Assembly: GCA_026413225.1 (NCBI GenBank)
Contig: CM048572.1
Location: 310,001-374,000, forward strand
Direction of reading: 5' to 3'
DNA: 64,000 nucleotides
Origin: Otis tarda
Lineage: Eukaryota > Chordata > Aves > Otidiformes > Otididae
Both the position numbers and the translations under genes were made by a program. Position 1 is the first letter of the stretch, and every line of letters begins with the position of its first letter. Below are positions 24,001-34,567 of the stretch, in pieces. The notes under the pieces are model-generated. The model did not search any database. It worked only from the letters and a program-made list of their open reading frames with translations, and was not told the DNA's origin.

Positions 24001-25390
24001 CCACCGACACTGGGGCTCCAGGCTTTCCCTCACGAACAGCACTTCGACGTTTACCATCAACTGCACAGGGCAGCCCAGGGAAAAATCATGAACGTCGGAC
24101 GATTGCTGCCACACCAAACGTGCCAGCAACTCAAGCTCTTGGTCCTCCTCACCGGCCATTCACAGCACATCTACAGCACCACAGACATTGGGGCTATGGG
24201 CTTTCCCTGACGAATCCCGCTTCGACATTAACCATCAACTGCACATGGGCGCCAACTTAAAAAAAACCCTGAAAATCACGAATGTCGGACGATTGCTCCC
24301 ACACCAAAAGTGTCAGCAACTCAAGCTCTTGCTGCTCCTCAGCGGCCATTGGCAGCGCTTCTACAGCAGCACAGACATTGGGGCTCCAGGCTTTCCCTGA
24401 CAAACAGCACTTTGACGTTTACCATCAACTGTACATGGGCGGCCACAGAAAAAATCCACTAAAAATCACTAACGTCGGATGACTGATCTCACTCCAAATG
24501 TACCAGCAACTCAAGCCCTTGCTACTTCTCACCGGTCATTCACTGCGCATCTACAGCACCACAGACATTCGGGCTCCGGGCTTTCCATGAGGAACAGTGC
24601 TTCAAAATTTACCATCAACTGCACATGGGCGTCCACTGAAAAAATACGCTAAAAAGTATGAACGTTGGACGATTGCTTCCACACCAGAAGCGCCAGCAAC
24701 TAAAGCTCTTGCTGCTCCTCACCGGCCGTTGACGCCGCATCTACAGCACCACAGACATTGAGGCTCGGGACTTGCCCTGACGAACTGCGCTTCGACACTA
24801 ACCATCAGGTCCACATGGGCGCCCACTGAAAAAATCCACTAAAAATCTGGAACGTCGGGCGATTGCTCCCACACCAAAAGTGCCAGCCACTCAAGCTCTT
24901 GCTGCTCCTCACCAGCCCTTCACACCGCATCTACAGCACCACAGACATTGGGGCTCCGGGCTTTCCCTGACGAACAGCGCTTCGACGTTTACCATCAACT
25001 GCACGGGGCCACCCACTAAAAAAAACGCCTAAAAATCATGAATGTCAGACGATTGCTCCCACACCAAAAGCGCCAGCAACTAAAGGTGTTGCTGGCCCTC
25101 ACCGGCCGTTGACGCCGCGTCTACAGCACCACAGACACGGGCTCCGGGCTTCACCTGACTAAAAGCGCTTCGACATTTACCATCAACAGCACAGGGCTAC
25201 CAATATATAAAATACCCTAATAATCACAAATGTCGGACGATTGCTCCCACATCAAAAGTGCCAGCAACTCAAGCTCTTGATGCTCCTCAACGGCCATTCA
25301 CAGCTCATCTACAGCACCACAGACATTGGGGCTCTGGGCTTTCCCTGACGAACAGCACTTCAACGTTTACCATCAACTGCACATGGGCGC
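18055..25390 (+). repeat. Tandem satellite array, about 188-190-bp unit, subfamily B
   Basis: About 39 forward units. Each reads, in order, CTCAAGCTCTTGCTGCTCCT, ACCGGCCGTTGACGCCGCAT, CTACAGCACCACAGACA, GGGCTTTCCCTGACGAACAG, CGCTTCGACGTTTACCATCA, ACTGCACGGAAGCGCCCACT, an A-rich TACCCTAAAAATCACGAACG and TCGGACGATTGCTCCCACAC. It differs from subfamily A at fixed positions (GACGAACAG against GAGGAGCAG; TACCATCAACTGCA against GCCACCAGCTGCACG). Unit divergence is moderate, except for one recent identical block (22203-24458). It contains no credible gene. Confidence 0.95.
22203..24458 (+). repeat. Identical 1,128-bp tandem duplication of six satellite units
   Basis: 22203-23330 and 23331-24458 match as far as I could compare them by eye, including private variants such as CTGGCCCTTGACACCGAATC and the short, CCAGGGAAAAATCATGAACG-bearing unit. 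Both the nucleotide landmarks and the translated frames repeat with an exact offset of 1,128 bp (six units of about 188 bp). This is a higher-order repeat step, or an assembly duplication. Confidence 0.9.
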
Positions 25391-26390
25391 TGTCACGTTC
25401 CGATTTCGGACGAGAGGAAGGCCCCCTTGCGTTCTAGCCGACCTCAGACGTGTCTGGGGGCTAGGGGCGGCTGGACCGACCTCTCACACACCAGAGCGTG
25501 GTTTTGTTCATATTCTCGGGAACAGAATTAAGACTCAAAACGGTGTCAAGTGCCAGGTAACTTTATTAACCCATCAAGAAGTTTGTAAATGGAAGAGAAA
25601 GGAGAAAAAGAAAGGAAAGAGGGAAAAGAGTTTCGGTTGTAATAGCTACCACCACGGAGCTGCAGCGTCCCGACAGTTCAGTTCACTCGATGGGGTGACG
25701 ATCCTTTCGGTGTTGGTCGTCTCGATGTCGGTTCCATGGATGTGTATTCCGGCGAATGTGTATTCTGTTGAATGAAGTGAAGTGTAGAAGTGTAGAAGAA
25801 GAAGTCTCGAAGAAGTCTGTTGTGTCAAAGAAGTGTAGAAGTCTCAAAGTGCAGAAGAAGTGTCTTGAAGAAATCTCTCTGTCTCAGTCCAGAAATGTCC
25901 CTTTTTATGTTGGTTGTTTTCATTGTATTTCGAGAGCTGGTTTTCCTAGCCGCACCCCTCACCTGGTGGCGATATGCATGCCCATTATCTGGTGATCCAT
26001 TACCGGGCGATATGCATGCCCGTTACCAGGTGATATGTATCTCTGGGCGCATGCCGGGGTCTAGGGCTAGATTTCTCGGAACCAGCTCTGCATTCAGGTT
26101 TGCAAGACAACAGGAGTTGCCTTGCAAGATAACGGGAAGCCATTGCTCGGGTGGTGGCCCGCTGTTTCAACAATGTGGAGACAAATTTTTGATACAGTCT
26201 TTTACACCACCCCGGGGCTCAACATTGTTGCCTCAGGGACGGAGTTCCATGGTCCGTGGTGGCATAAATGATAGAGGAAAGGAGATAGAAAATAATAAAA
26301 AAGAGAATAATAATAATAAAAAAGAGATATATGCAATTCTGAACATTATTGTTTATCAGTTAGTGTACAAAGAGATAAAAATGCTAGATA
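25391..26390 (-). mobile_element. Antisense LTR-like insertion in the satellite
   Basis: It breaks the array at TGTCACG (25391). Read on the minus strand, the element ends GAAATCGGAACGTGACA and carries AATAAA at 25562-25567, about 170 bp from that end, as in an LTR R-U5. The 25400-25500 part resembles the leader of ERV copy 2 at 43130-43240 (CTTGCGTTCTAGCC against CTTGCTTTCTAGCC; GGGCTAGGGGCGGCTGGAC against CGGCTAGGGGCAGCTGGAC). The other end lies in an AATAATAA-rich stretch near 26280-26390 and is not sharply defined. The satellite resumes in a different phase, so this is not a clean insertion. Confidence 0.55.
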
Positions 26391-29300
26391 CTTTGATGAA
26401 CAGCGCTTGGACATTTACCATCAACTGCATAGAAGCGCCCACTGAAAAAAATACCCTAAAAATCACGAATGTCGGACAATTTCTCCCACACCAAAAGTGC
26501 CAGCAACTCAAGCTCTTGCTGCTCCTCACAGGCCGTTGACGCCGCATCTACAGCACCATGGACACTGGGGCTCCGGGCTTTCCCTGACGAACAGTGCGTC
26601 AACGTTTCCCATCAACTGCACAGGGGCCCCCAATAAAAAAATACCCTAAAAATCAGTAACATCGGACAATTGCTCCCACACCAAAAGTGCCAGCAACTAA
26701 AGGTGTTGCTGCCCCTCACCGGCCATTGACGCCACATCTACAGCACCACAGACACTGGGGCTCCGGGCTTCACCTGACTAAAAGCACTTCGACGTTTACC
26801 ATCAACTGCACGGAAGCGCCTACTGGAAAAAATACCCTAAAAATCACGAACGTCAGACAACTGCTTCCACACCAAAAGGGCCAGCAACTCAAGCTCTTGC
26901 TGCTCCTCACAGGCTGTTGACGCCGCATCTACAGCACCACAGACACTGGGGCTCTGGGCTTTCCCTGACGAACAGCACTTCGACGTTTACCATCAACTGC
27001 ACGGAAGAGCCCACTCAAAAAATACCCTAAAAATCACAAACGTTGGACGACTGCTCCCACACCAAAACGGCCAGCAACTAAAGCACTTGGTGCTCCTCAC
27101 CGGCCCTCCACACCGCATATACAGCACCACAGACATCGGGGCTCCGGGCTTTCCCTGACGAACAGCGCTTCGACGTTTACCATCCACTGCACAGGAGCAC
27201 CCACTAAAAAAAATACCATAAAAAGTACGAATGTGGGACGATTGCTCCCACACCAGCAGTGCCAGCACCGAAAGCTCTGGCTGCTCCTCACTGGCCCTTC
27301 ACAGCGCACCTACAGCACCAGAGACACTGGGGTTCCAGGCTTTCCTGGACAAAGACCTCTTCGAGGTTTACCATCAACTACACAGAGACAGACACTGAAA
27401 AATTCCCTAAAATTCAGGAATGTCAGACGATTGCTCCCACACCAAAAGTGCCAGCACCAAAAGCTCTTCCTAATCCTCACCTGCTCTTCACAGCGCATCT
27501 ACGAACGACGAAGCCCTGTTCGCCCAGGAAAGCCGGGAGCCCCAGTGCTTGTGGTGCAGTAGATGTGGTGTGAAGGGCCTGTGATGAGCAGCCAGAGCTT
27601 TCGGTACTGGCACATTTGCTTGTCAGAGCTATTCGTCCGATGTTCATGATTGTCAGGGACGTGTTTCTTTTCAGTGGCTGCCCCTGTGCAGTTGATGGCA
27701 AACCTCGAAGCCCTGTTCCTAAATGAAATCGCGGAGCCCCAGTACCTGTGGTGCTGTAGATGAGCTGAGAAAGGCCTGTGTGGAGCAGCAAGGGCTTTCG
27801 GTGCTGGCACTTTTGGCCTGTGATCAGTCGTCCTACGTTCGTGACTTCTATCCTTTATTCATCGGCTGCCCCTGTGCAGTTAATACAATCGTCTGAGCAC
27901 TATTTGTCCACGGAAGCCCGCATCCCTAACATCTGTGATGCTGTTGATGCGGTGTAAAGTGGCAGTAAAGAGCAGCAAGATCTTTCAGTGCTGGCAATTT
28001 TGGTGTGGGAGCAATCATCCGATATTTGTGGGTTTTTTTATTTTATTAATCGGCTGCCAGTGTGCATCTGATTCTAAACGCAGAAGTGCAGTTCATCCAA
28101 GAAAGCCTGGAGTCCCAATGTCAGTGTTGCTCTTGATGAGCTTCGAAAGGCGGGTGAGGAGCAGCAAGAGCTTTTGGTGCTGGCTGTTTTTCTGTGGGAA
28201 CAGTCGTCCGACATTTATGACTTTCAGAGTTTATTTTTCAGACGGCGCATCTATGCAGTCGCTGGGAAAAGTCGAAAGCGCTGTTCGTCCAGGAAATTTC
28301 GGAGCCCCAAAGTCTCTGGCGATTTACATGTGATGTGAGGGGTCGGTGAGGAGCAGCAAGGGCTTTCACTGCTGGCACTTTTGGTGTGGGAGCCATCGTC
28401 CGACGTTCGTGACTTCCGTGTTCTATTCACTGGCTGCCCCTGTGCAGTGGATGTTGTACGTCGAAGCGCTGTTCGTCCAGGAAAGACGTGAGACGCAATG
28501 TTTCTGGTGCTGTAGCTGTGGTGTCATGTGCCAGTGAGGAGCAGCAAGACCTTTCGGTGCTGGCACTTTTGGTGTGGGAGCAATCATCAGAGGTTCATGA
28601 CTTTTAGGGTTTTTTTCAGTCACCATCAACTGCACAGGGGCAGGTAATTAACAAAAAAAAACTTAAGAAAAAAGAACGTAGGACGATTGCTCCCACACCA
28701 ACAGTGCCAGCACCCAAAGCTCATGCTGCTCCTCACCGGCCCTTCACACCGCATCTAGAGCACCACAGGCACTGGGGCTCCGGGATTTCCTTCGTGAACA
28801 GTGCTTCGACATTTACCATCAACTGCACAGGTGTAGCCACTGATAAAAAAACACCACCCTCAATGTCTCAAACATCAGACGAATGCTACCACACTAAGTG
28901 TGCCAGCACTGGACGCTCTGCCTGCTCCTCACAGGCCCTTCAAACTGCATCTACAGCACCAAAGGCACTGGGGCTCCAGGATTTCATTTAGGAACAGGAA
29001 TTTGAGGTTTACCATCAACTGCACAGGAGCAGCCACTGCAAAAAATACCACCCTAAAAGTAACAAATGTCAGAGAATTATTCCCACAGCAAAACTGACAG
29101 CACCAAAAGCTCTTCCTAATCCTCACCTGGCCTTCACAGCACATCTATGGCACAACAGACATTGGAGCTCCGGGCTTTCCTGGAAGAACAGCGCTTCGAG
29201 GTTTCCCAGCAACTGCACAGCCGAAGTTACTTAAAAAAAAAACAACGTTGGATGAATGCTCCCACACCAAAAGTGCCAGCACCGAAATGTCTTCGTGCTC

Positions 29301-29756
29301 CTCACCGGCCCTTCATATACAGCACCACAGGCACTGGGGCTCTGGGGCACTCACAGGCACTGGGGCGTTTCCTTGGTTAACAGCGCCATCAAGTGCACAG
29401 AGACAGACACACACAAAAAAAACCAAGAATCACGAACATCGGACGATTGCTCCCACACCAGCAGTGCCAGCACCGAAAGCTCTGACTGCTCCTCACCGGC
29501 CCTTCACACCGCATCCACAGCACCACAGGCACTGGGGTTCCAGGCTTTCCTGGACAAAGACCGCTTCAAGGTTTACCATCAACTACACAGAGACAGACAC
29601 TGAAAAATTCTCTAAAGGTCAGGAATGTCAGACGATTGCTCCCACACCAAAAGTGCCAGCACCGAAAGCTCTTCCTAATCCTCACCTGCTCTTCACAGCG
29701 CATCTACGAACGACGAAGCCCTGTTAGCCCAGGAAAGCCGGGAGCCCCAGTGCCTG
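26391..29756. repeat. Satellite array with internal inversion (subfamilies B and C)
   Basis: Forward units run from 26391 to about 27507, inverted units from about 27508 to 28618, then forward units again from about 28619 to 29720. The last few bases repeat the forward-to-inverted junction. From about 27200 the units form a third variant (GCACCGAAAGCTC, TTTCCTGGA, CTTCGAGGTTTACC). The inversion joins are visible as CGCATCTAC followed by GAACGACGAAGCCCTGTT. ORFs through this region are satellite translations. Confidence 0.88.
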
Positions 29757-30419
29757 TCGGGGGGATGGGAACGCAGTTTATTCTCCAAATGCAACATTGA
29801 TGGTTTCCAAATACCTTTCTGAGCAGACTGAAAGAAGATGTTTCAACCTAAACAGCACTAAAAAGAGCACATTTCGATACGTGGACTGTGTCTCTGTGCA
29901 AGGTGGGCAACGAATGACTCAGAGGAACATGGCACACATCCCAGCTGCAGACGTTTGCCGGACAGCCAAGAGGGGCGTAGAGCACTGGCGAGGCTACGCA
30001 GCAACGGCCAACGCCGACAGCAGGGAGCAGGAACACAGTACCTTCCCGTGCACGCAGCAGCTCTCAATGGCAGCAAACTTTCTAGAATCCCTACGGGAGA
30101 CAATCCCGACTGCTTGCACCTTGCCGATGCGAGGGTGTGTTTACAAATGAAGTGTTTTCTAGCACCGGAAACAAAGCTTGTACAGTAATAATCCGGCTGG
30201 TGATTTTCCACAGCAGCTGACTATTGCCAGTCCCCAAACAGGGCAGCTGGAGTGAAAGGCTGGTAAGAGGTAACAGTAAAACACACTACTCCTAATGACT
30301 GCTGTAACTAAAAACGCTGGGCGGCTCAAGGGGGGCTCCCGGAGCTGGGATGCCCAGTGCTTATACCTGGGGAGTTCTGTCTCCATCTCCCTCCCTTTCC
30401 CATCTCTCGGGTCACTCCC
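29757..30419. other. Unassigned sequence after the satellite; no gene recognised
   Basis: It begins TGTCGGGGGGATGG directly at the satellite edge, with an antisense AATAAA at about 29779-29784, so an antisense LTR is possible. I find no second terminus or duplication. A 117-codon open frame (29797-30150) resembles nothing I know. The stretch 30325-30419 may be very diverged CR1, because CTCAAGGGGGGCT resembles CR1. Confidence 0.4.
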
Positions 30420-30640
30420 GGTGCTGCCCTTGTGGGCAGGGTGGTGAAGCACTGGCCCAGGTTGCCCAGAGAGGTGGTGGATTCCCCATCCCTAGAAACG
30501 TTCAAGGGCCGGCTGGATGGGGCTCTGAGCAACCTGATCTGGTTGCAGATGTCCCTGCTCCTTGCAGTGGGGTTGGACTGGATGACCTTTGAAGGTCCCT
30601 TCCAACCCTAAGCTTTCTTTGATGTTATGATTCTATGAAC
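30420..30640 (+). mobile_element. CR1 3' fragment
   Basis: GGTGGTGAAGCACTGGCCCA, then TTGCCCAGAGAGGTGGTGGA, GGGGCTCTGAGCAACCTGAT and GGTTGGACTGGATGACCTTT, ending GATTCTATGA, is the standard avian CR1 3' end, plus strand. It is diverged from the long CR1 and so older. Confidence 0.9.
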
Positions 30641-30795
30641 TGGTTCCAGTTTTCCATTGCAAAACAGGTCTCAGGATGGTGAAATGGTGATGTTTCCTCT
30701 GATATGAGAGGTATCAGCACTGACAGCTCTTGCTGCTCCTGAATGTCCCTTGCCAGTGCATCTGCAGGTCCACACAGCCTGGGTCTGTGCGCTTA

Positions 30796-31035
30796 GGTTT
30801 AGGGTTAGGGTTAGGAATAGTGTTAGATTCAGAACTAGGTACAGCTTTAGGTTTAAGTTTAGTTTTAGAATTAGGGTTAGGGTTAGAGTTAGTGATAGCA
30901 AACATTAGGGCTAGGGTTAGATTGATGGCAAGAGTTTAGGGTTATTGCTAGGTTTTAGAGTTAGGGTAAGGTTCAAATTTAGAATTAGGGTATAGGTTTT
31001 AGGGTTAAGGTTAGAGTTAGATTTTTTTAGATTCA
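30796..31035 (+). repeat. Degenerate interstitial telomere-like repeat (TTAGGG)n
   Basis: GGTTTAGGGTTAGGGTTAGG at the start, then many variants (TTAGATTC, TTTAGGTTTAAG, TTAGGGCTAGGG). Hexamer phase drifts, as in old interstitial telomeric DNA. It is placed in the middle of a satellite unit. Confidence 0.85.
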
Positions 31036-31356
31036 TTTTGTTGTCATGGTTAATGTTAGACCATCGGATAAAAGTCTTGAAAGAGCTAACTTTGGAGCAT
31101 TGCTTTCACATGAATATTGCTAGCAGTGAAAGCTGTTGCTCATCCAGTTTGTTACTTACCATAGCATCTACAGGCCCAGAAACAATGGGGCTCTGTGCTT
31201 TTATGGATGTCTAGCCCTTTGACATTTACCATCAACTCTTTCTGTCTGCCCAGAGCACTAAAGCCCCAAAACAGCGAAAGTCAGATGATTGCTCCAACAC
31301 GAGAGGAGCACTCTTGCTGATCCTCACTGTCCTTTGCCAGAGCATCTGTAGTACCT

Positions 31357-31679
31357 CAAGGGGGGCTACAGGAAAGACAAGGCAAGACTCTTCGGGGCCT
31401 GTTGTGACAGGACAAGGAGAAATGGTTTCAAAACAGAGGGAGGTAGATTTAGATTGGATATTAGGAAAAAATTTTACAACGAGGGTGGTAGAGCACTGGA
31501 ACAGGTTGCCCAGAGAGGTGGTGGATGTCCCACCCCTGGAAACATTCCAGACCAGGTTGGATGGGGCTCTGAGCAACCTGATCGTGTTGGAGATATCCGT
31601 ACTTGGTGCAGAGGGGGTTGGACTGGATGGGCTTTAAAGATCCCTTCCCACCCAAACCATCCTGTGATTCTATGATCTA
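31357..31679 (+). mobile_element. CR1 3' fragment inside a satellite unit
   Basis: CCTCAAGGGGGGCTACAGGA, then GTTGCCCAGAGAGGTGGTGG and GGTTGGACTGGATGGGCTTT, ending CCTGTGATTCTATGA: a plus-strand CR1 3' end of about 320 bp. It lies between the two halves of an old satellite unit, and CTACAG-type satellite sequence continues right after it. Confidence 0.9.
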
Positions 31680-31707
31680 CAGGTTCAGGAACACTCGCGC
31701 TCTGCCC

Positions 31708-31870
31708 TTAGGTTTAGGGTTAGGATTAGATCTAAGGTTAGATTTATAGGTTGGGCTATAGTTTTAGGTCTGGGGTTAGAGGTAGAGGTTAGGGTTTGGA
31801 TTAGGTATATGTTCATGTTTAGGATTAGGATTAGGTTTTTGGATTTGGTTTAGGGTCACGGTTAGTGTTA
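31708..31870 (+). repeat. Second degenerate telomere-like tract
   Basis: TTAGGTTTAGGGTTAGGATT, then GTTAGAGGTAGAGGTTAGGG and related TTAGG words. It follows the same satellite landmark (CTCTGCCCTTAGG) as the first tract, so both occupy the same position in the unit. Confidence 0.8.
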
Positions 31871-32029
31871 GGCCATTGGAAAAAAAGACCTTAAGGTAGC
31901 AGACATCAGACCATTGCTCTCACATGTTTATCGTCATCAGTGAAAGCTCTTGCTCATCCTCATTGTCAATTACCAGTGCACCTACAGGTCCACAAACAAA
32001 ATTTGGTCTCTGCGCTTTCCTCACTCTCA

Positions 32030-33660
32030 TGAAAAGTTGAGAAGACAGGGAAAAGAGAGGATAGTGGGACAGGGGCTACCTTGATCCCTTTGTAATTTGA
32101 TCTGCCATCTAGAAGGTGGAAATATCCTTGAATGATTACACTCTGTTCTTTCCTTATTTTTTCCACCTGCTTCACTGCTCTCACCAGGGATAACACACCC
32201 TTTTCGAAGTCTGAATACCAGTACCATTAAAGGAATGAGAGCTGAATTCCATTGTTGTTTCTGGCCCTTCTGACCCCTTTTGCCACACATCACAATGAGA
32301 GCCACGTTTCTAAATCCCCACTCCACATGCATCGTATTGGTTGGGTAGATAGGCCCATGTTGTTGAAACAGTCTCAGTTTTTTTAGCAAAACCTCAATTG
32401 GAACCTCATGCAGTTTAGTCCAGTTCCATGCTGAAACTCTTTCAAGTAAAGTACAAATGGCGAGCAACAATGCTGTACCCAGGGATATGTTTATGTCAGT
32501 AATTTAGAGTTTTTGTTGCAATAGAGTTTTTTGCTGCAATTCCTTTCTATTGGAAGGATTTTGTCCCCTTTTGTTTTTTTCTAAAGGGGAACAGAGGCAG
32601 CTTCATGAATCCACCAGACAGAAGAATTTAACTTCCTGGACTAGTCCTTGGAATTTAGACAGGATTTCCAAGCCTAAAGTTTTCACCTTTTCTTGTATGT
32701 TATCCACGGTTTGCTTCACTGTTTCCGTATCTTCATCACCAATGGTCATCAATATATCATTATACGGTGATGTTCGATGGAATCTCTGTTAAAATGTTTA
32801 CCAAGGTGTTATGAGCAACAGTAGGAGAATGTTTATACCCCTGAGGCTGCCTCTTAAAGGTGTATTGTATTCCCCACCAAGTGAAAGCAAATTGTGCCTT
32901 GTCCTTTTCTTCGAGGGGAAAAAAAAATCCAAAGCGGTAATCCATGAATGTGATTCTCTCTGCATTTGAGTCACTAATTCTGTCATATTCTACAGCTGCT
33001 GTTAAAGGTGTTGTGTAGGAATTCTATTGTCTTTAATTTATTGTGAGTCTCCATTATCCTGTTGACTTTTTAATCCGCCAGACAGGAGTGTTTTAAGGTG
33101 AGTGAGTAGGAGTAATAAAGTTTAGTTTCTCTAATTCTTTTAACACCTAGTCAATACATGTTTGCACCACTGCTGGCAGAGAATATTGCTTGGTGTTTGT
33201 GATGCAGGATGGAGGCAAGGGGATGGACACCTTTAGCAAATTCATATTTACAGAATCGGGATCAAACAATGTCTAATTCCCACCATCCTGTCCCACAAAA
33301 CACTACAAAGAACCATCGGGTAATTTCCATGATCTACCAAACAGCAAATCAAAACCCAGTATTTTAGTTTTCGCAGCATCTACCAGTACTTCAGCATTAG
33401 TTAGCTTTTTCTAACCTGGAAGCCAGAGAGATATTTTTTTGCTGCTTGATATTTCTTTGGATTCCTTCAATTCCACTGCCTTTCACCTTACGGTGACTAG
33501 GTCTACACCTAGAGTCTGGGTGGTTTCATTAGTTATTACAGACATTTTTTTAAAAAAAAAAGAAAAATCTACAGAAATTTTTCTTGGTCAAACTGAGATG
33601 GGAATGACAAATTTAGAATGTTTATCAGAGAGCCAATATGTGGTTTGTATCTGACAGATA
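32030..33660 (-). pseudogene. pol: ERV-L-like (class III) pol fragment, heavily broken
   Basis: Minus-strand frames read as retroviral RT: a substrate-strand motif like WRIKKSTG near 33080, then MDYRFGFFFPLEEKDKAQFA and FTWWGIQYTF (about 32945-32860), QGYKHSPT (about 32840), and a degraded active-site segment near 32760 followed by GDEDTETVKQTVDNI (about 32740-32700). The PQGYxHSPT form points to an ERV-L or spuma-related lineage rather than to the class I ERVs here. Upstream on the minus strand (33250-33660) there may be protease remnants. Stops and shifts occur throughout, and 32030-32470 could be more of the same polyprotein. No LTRs were found. Confidence 0.65.
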
Positions 33661-34257
33661 GGGTGGCTCACTGCCCTCGCTGAGGACATGCGCTTTTTGA
33701 CAGAGGTTCTGGTACATCAATTAGATCTTGCTTTGGTGCAGAGGGCACAAGTCCTTTCTGAGGCAGGTAACTTTCTAAGGCAAGGAGCAGAGACACATGT
33801 GCTTTCCCTGTGTTGTGAGTGCTTCCCTCCCTCTTCTCCAGGCAAAAGATGCCCCTACAGAAGACGACATTCTTGAAAGGCCTCTTCTTGTGGTTCCCAG
33901 TGGCTTGTGGTGAGTTTTCAGGAACAAACACATGAGAGCAGCAGCCTGGCTGTGCTGGATGCCAGCTTTCAGCTGGCCAGCTTTCCTTTCATGGATGGTG
34001 CGTGTGGGAACTGCCATGGCCAAAGTGCTGCCTGATCATGTGCTTGACTGGGACTGGCTTTTGGAGGGCCAGTCCTCTCTCTGCATCTCACTATCCCCAC
34101 CTCCTCAGATAACCTGTTGCCCCACCATCAAGGTAACAGGGAGGAGACAAGAAGATGGCTAGCAAGCATTGTCAAACACCTCTTTGATATTATATAGTCA
34201 ATCCTTGATCCTAAACATATACCCTAATTCTAAATCTAAAATTAATACTGAGTGAAG
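33661..34257. other. No gene or repeat recognised
   Basis: Mixed-composition sequence between the ERV-L fragment and inverted satellite. Short ORFs on both strands (for example 33668-33931 minus and 33932-34162 plus) show no family resemblance I can name. It may be the upstream part of the ERV-L element or unique DNA. Confidence 0.4.
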
Positions 34258-34567
34258 AGCCACAGTGTTTATGGGCCAGAAGATGTACTGGCAAGTGACA
34301 ATGAAGATGAGAAAGAGCTTTCAGTGCTGGCAATTTTCATGTGGGAGGAGTGGTCCGACATTAATTGTTTTGATACATTTATTCTAAAGGCATATACATT
34401 AAAAAGGACCTGAAACAAAATCCAAAATTTAATCCTAACCCTAACCACAAATCCTAACACTAACAACCCTAACCCTAACCCCTAACCCTAACCCTAACCC
34501 CTAACCCTAGCCCTAGCCCTTACCCTAACCCTAATAACACTAACACTAACCCCTAACCCTAATAACC
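34258..34567 (-). repeat. Inverted diverged satellite unit plus CCCTAA telomere-like tract
   Basis: 34265-34365 is the complement of the satellite unit (AGAAGATGTACTGGCAAGTG, then GAGAAAGAGCTTTCAGTGCT, GGCAATTTTCATGTGGGAG and GTCCGACATTAAT). 34430-34567 is CCCTAA repeat with several canonical copies (about 34464-34512) among variants. It mirrors the forward satellite plus TTAGGG block at 30690-32030 across the ERV-L fragment. Confidence 0.85.

Larger units (their letters stand above)
30690..32030 (+). repeat. Diverged satellite units interspersed with telomere-like repeats and a CR1
   Basis: Old units of the same satellite are recognisable at 30715-30793 (GCTCTTGCTGCTCCTGAATG, then GTCCACACAGCCTGGGTCTG), 31065-31345, 31680-31707 and 31880-32025. 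Between their GC-rich and A-rich halves lie degenerate TTAGGG tracts. A CR1 tail (31357-31679) splits one unit: CATCTGTAG is followed by CR1, then CTACAGGTTCAGG resumes. Confidence 0.8.

Noticed and set aside
18055-25390. CENP-B box in the satellite unit (TTCG present in CTTCGACGTTTACC)
   Set aside because: The bases after TTCG do not fit the required A and CGGG positions of the box.
29797-30150. 117-codon open frame as a gene
   Set aside because: No recognisable domain, no splice context, and an antisense polyadenylation motif next to it; evidence is too weak to call.
34430-34567. True chromosome end
   Set aside because: The CCCTAA tract is short, degenerate and flanked on both sides by other sequence, so it is interstitial.
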